Source: Desulfobacterales bacterium (GTDB lineage Bacteria; Desulfobacterota; Desulfobacteria; Desulfobacterales; JAAELO01). Taken from it: DNA of 64,000 nucleotides. The notes under the pieces are model-generated. The model searched no databases, was not told where the DNA came from, and saw only the letters and a program-made list of their open reading frames with translations. The position numbers were made by a program, and so were the translations under genes. Location: assembly GCA_024226555.1 (NCBI GenBank), contig JAAELO010000297.1, positions 47,456-111,455 of the forward strand, in the 5' to 3' direction. Shown here one piece after another: positions 62,347 to 64,000 of this stretch (positions within the stretch are counted from its first letter, which is position 1; each line of letters begins with the position of its first letter).

Positions 62347-62641
62347 TTTAGTCTCTCCTTGTTATAAAAAAACGTTTTTTAGGTTCCCTTTTAATAGATT
62401 GATAAAAAAAATGAATTCTTTTTATTCAATATAAAAAGATATTTTTTATCTCTCAAATCCCAAATAAATCTATAATACTTTACCGAATTTTGTTTTTTGT
62501 GTAGTCTAAAATAAGGCTCTTTAAAGATTTACAAAATACGGTTTATAATCTTGAAAAAATGAATTCTCATATTTCAAATGAAGCTTGTGAAACTATTGAA
62601 ATATAAATAATAAGCATAATCCAAAAACAGAAAGACAACAA

Positions 62642-62833
62642 GGGAAACTCTAATAAATGCCTATAAAACACAAGGCTTTGGTTTTGTTTGTTTTGATCAA
62701 ACTTCAGGGTTATTAAAAAAAAGATCTGAAAAAAGCACTCGTTATTTTCTCTTGTGTTTATAAATCAAAAAAGTATTTATAGACGTCTTGTTCTATAAAA
62801 GGTTCAATCAAAATTTTATTTATGAGGTTACTA
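62642..62833. repeat. Degenerate interspersed element overlapping the NRDE start region
   Basis: Begins GGGAAACTCTAATAAATG. The right end AAAATTTTATTTATGAGGTT aligns with the family's AAAATTCTAATTATTAGAGGTT, and its GAGG supplies the ribosome site for the next gene. Middle has CACTCGTTATTTTCT like other copies. Identity is lower than elsewhere. Confidence 0.45.
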
Positions 62834-63577
62834 ATGTGTTTGATTTTTTTTGCATATAATTCACACCCCAAATATAAGTTTGTTCTATCTGCAAACAGAG
62901 ATGAATTCTTAAATCGTCCGGCTTCAAAAATATCCGAGTGGGATGGTATCTATGCCGGAAAAGACCTGCAATCCGGTGGAACCTGGCTGGGTATTAACAA
63001 AAAAGGTAAATTCTGCGCTATTACCAATATAAGAAGAATTGAACAGATCCCAAATGCACCTACGCGGGGTAAGATTGTTACAAACTATCTTACCGGAAAA
63101 GACTCACCAAAAGATTATCTCACAGAACTTATTAAAGATTCAGACAAATATAATGGATTTAATCTGATCCTTGGAGATAAAAACAGTTGTTTTCATTTCA
63201 ATAACATGGAAAAGAAAATTAATGATCTTGAATCTGGAATATACGGTGTTTCCAATGCTTCAATTGACACTCCATGGCCCAAACTTGAAAAAGGAAAAAA
63301 AGAGTTCAGTCAATTGTTAAAGGATGATAGATTAAACAAAGAAGATTTTTTCAAACTTCTTAGAGATGACTCAAAACCACCCGTGGAGCAATTACCTGAA
63401 ACTGGAGTTGGTCTTGAATGGGAGGAAATACTTTCTTCCATCTTTATAACAAGCGAAGCCTATGGAACAAGATGTACATCAATTATTACAATGAATGAAA
63501 AAGAAGTAAATTTTTTCGAGCGAACCTATGACAAAGACCATGAAGGAGATGAGAAAATATCTTTTTCTATGGGCTAA
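62834..63577 (+). CDS. NRDE family (TANGO2-like) protein
   Basis: 247 residues starting at ATG 62834 (MCLIFFAYNSHPKY), chosen because the family begins MC and GAGG is 7 bases upstream; an ATG at 62822 would add four residues. The signature SANRDEFLNRPAS is present, followed by GGTWLGINKKGKFCAITN. The N-terminal Cys may become catalytic or ligating after Met removal, as in Ntn-hydrolase-like folds. Proposed roles include haem or lipid handling, not settled. No adjacent partner. Confidence 0.85.
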   Translation: MCLIFFAYNSHPKYKFVLSANRDEFLNRPASKISEWDGIYAGKDLQSGGTWLGINKKGKFCAITNIRRIEQIPNAPTRGKIVTNYLTGKDSPKDYLTELIKDSDKYNGFNLILGDKNSCFHFNNMEKKINDLESGIYGVSNASIDTPWPKLEKGKKEFSQLLKDDRLNKEDFFKLLRDDSKPPVEQLPETGVGLEWEEILSSIFITSEAYGTRCTSIITMNEKEVNFFERTYDKDHEGDEKISFSMG

Positions 63578-63758
63578 TATTTATTTTTAAGAATATTCAG
63601 TTAAGAAATAAACAAATTGATTCGAAGTGAACGAGCTTATGCGATAAGTTTGTTATTTTTAATATTATCAAAAAAAATTCTTAAAAGCACTTTTTTGATA
63701 AACGGCCCTAATCATCATTCCCAAAAAACAATTGTGTTTTCTCCAAACGGTCTTATAT
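63578..63758. other. Spacer after NRDE gene
   Basis: About 180 A+T-rich bases with a partial likeness to the interspersed family (GAACGAGCTTATGCGATAAG) and no gene. Confidence 0.4.
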
Positions 63759-63794
63759 TCATTTGAGCCTTGTAAATGTGCATAGAATGCACCT

Positions 63795-63905
63795 TAAGCA
63801 GACATAAACATGATCTGACATTGCATGCCCTTCAAGAATTTCCACGCCCTTTTGTTTACACAAATCTCTTACAATTGCACCAAACATCTTGCGAACTTTT
63901 CCATA
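63795..63905 (-). pseudogene. Relic of an IS200/IS605 tnpA transposase
   Basis: The minus-strand frame reads YGKVRKMFGAIVRDLCKQ and KGVEILEGHAMSDHVYVCL, the central part of the Y1 transposase with the HUH region; the usual second His of DHVH is Tyr here. The downstream sequence drifts out of family, and the upstream half is replaced by the interspersed repeat at 63908. It is therefore nonfunctional. Confidence 0.7.
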
Positions 63906-63907
63906 TA

Positions 63908-64000
63908 GGGAACCTCTAATAATTAAAATTTTGGATGAAATACAAGGCATAACGTTTATAAAAGCTTTCAGTTTTATAAAATCTTCACAAAAAATAACGA
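63908..64000. repeat. Interspersed element cut by the window edge
   Basis: GGGAACCTCTAATAATTAAA then AATTTTGGATGAAATACAAG matches the reversed right end of the copy at 33507 and continues to AAAAAATAACGA. The other end is outside the window. Confidence 0.7.

Overview
The window is an AT-rich bacterial chromosome segment (roughly one third G+C by eye) carrying one end of a Mu-like transposable prophage, then housekeeping genes interrupted by repeat-rich accessory islands. A tRNA-Sec, the block pepT-like / larC / pgpA / recA / alaS, the block pgk / Cys-rich small protein / radC / gpsA / gyrA, and a winged-helix 4Fe-4S protein suggest an anaerobic Gram-negative bacterium, most likely a Desulfobacterota-type lineage with unusually low G+C. 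That placement is an inference from gene content. Lipoboxes and a probable outer-membrane barrel protein fit a diderm envelope.

Region 1 (1 to about 20.5 kb, possibly to about 22.6 kb) is the prophage. Reading leftward on the minus strand from 18.6 kb are a Ner-like regulator, early genes, a MuA-like DDE transposase, a MuB-like ATPase, GemA/Gp16, DUF3164 and ASCH-type early genes, a string of small unknown genes, a candidate late regulator, a lysis block (DUF5675, holin-like), terminase, a portal fused to a MuF domain, protease/scaffold, a small head protein and a truncated major capsid gene. Tail genes and the far end lie beyond base 1. On the plus strand, diverging from ner, are a TTG-started double-HTH repressor and a CheY-like receiver, followed by a convergent HTH gene and five small plus-strand genes that may be prophage cargo, including a lone HicB-like protein.

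Region 2 (23.0 to 31.6 kb) holds a small unknown gene, tRNA-Sec with its own promoter, then pepT-like, larC, pgpA, recA, alaS and trmO. Region 3 (31.6 to 42.9 kb) has low gene density: small secreted or unknown genes, a methyltransferase, a ferredoxin-type protein, a LysR regulator and a MATE exporter, separated by long spacers with at least four families of short interspersed repeats.

Region 4 (42.9 to 50.1 kb) is a plus-strand operon behind a good promoter. It encodes two paralogous small lipoproteins, an ankyrin-caspase lipoprotein with an intact His/Cys dyad, an exported protein built from about thirteen 30-residue repeats, and a DUF4105-type protein with a probable outer-membrane barrel. 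This is the best candidate here for an undescribed system. Region 5 (50.1 to 64 kb) is largely minus-strand housekeeping: a half-size EamA transporter, an AraC regulator, an unknown gene, pgk, radC, gpsA, gyrA, an AI-2E-family permease, two small ORFs, a thiolase with an N-terminal insertion, an NRDE-family gene, and an IS200-type transposase relic joined to an interspersed repeat at the window edge.
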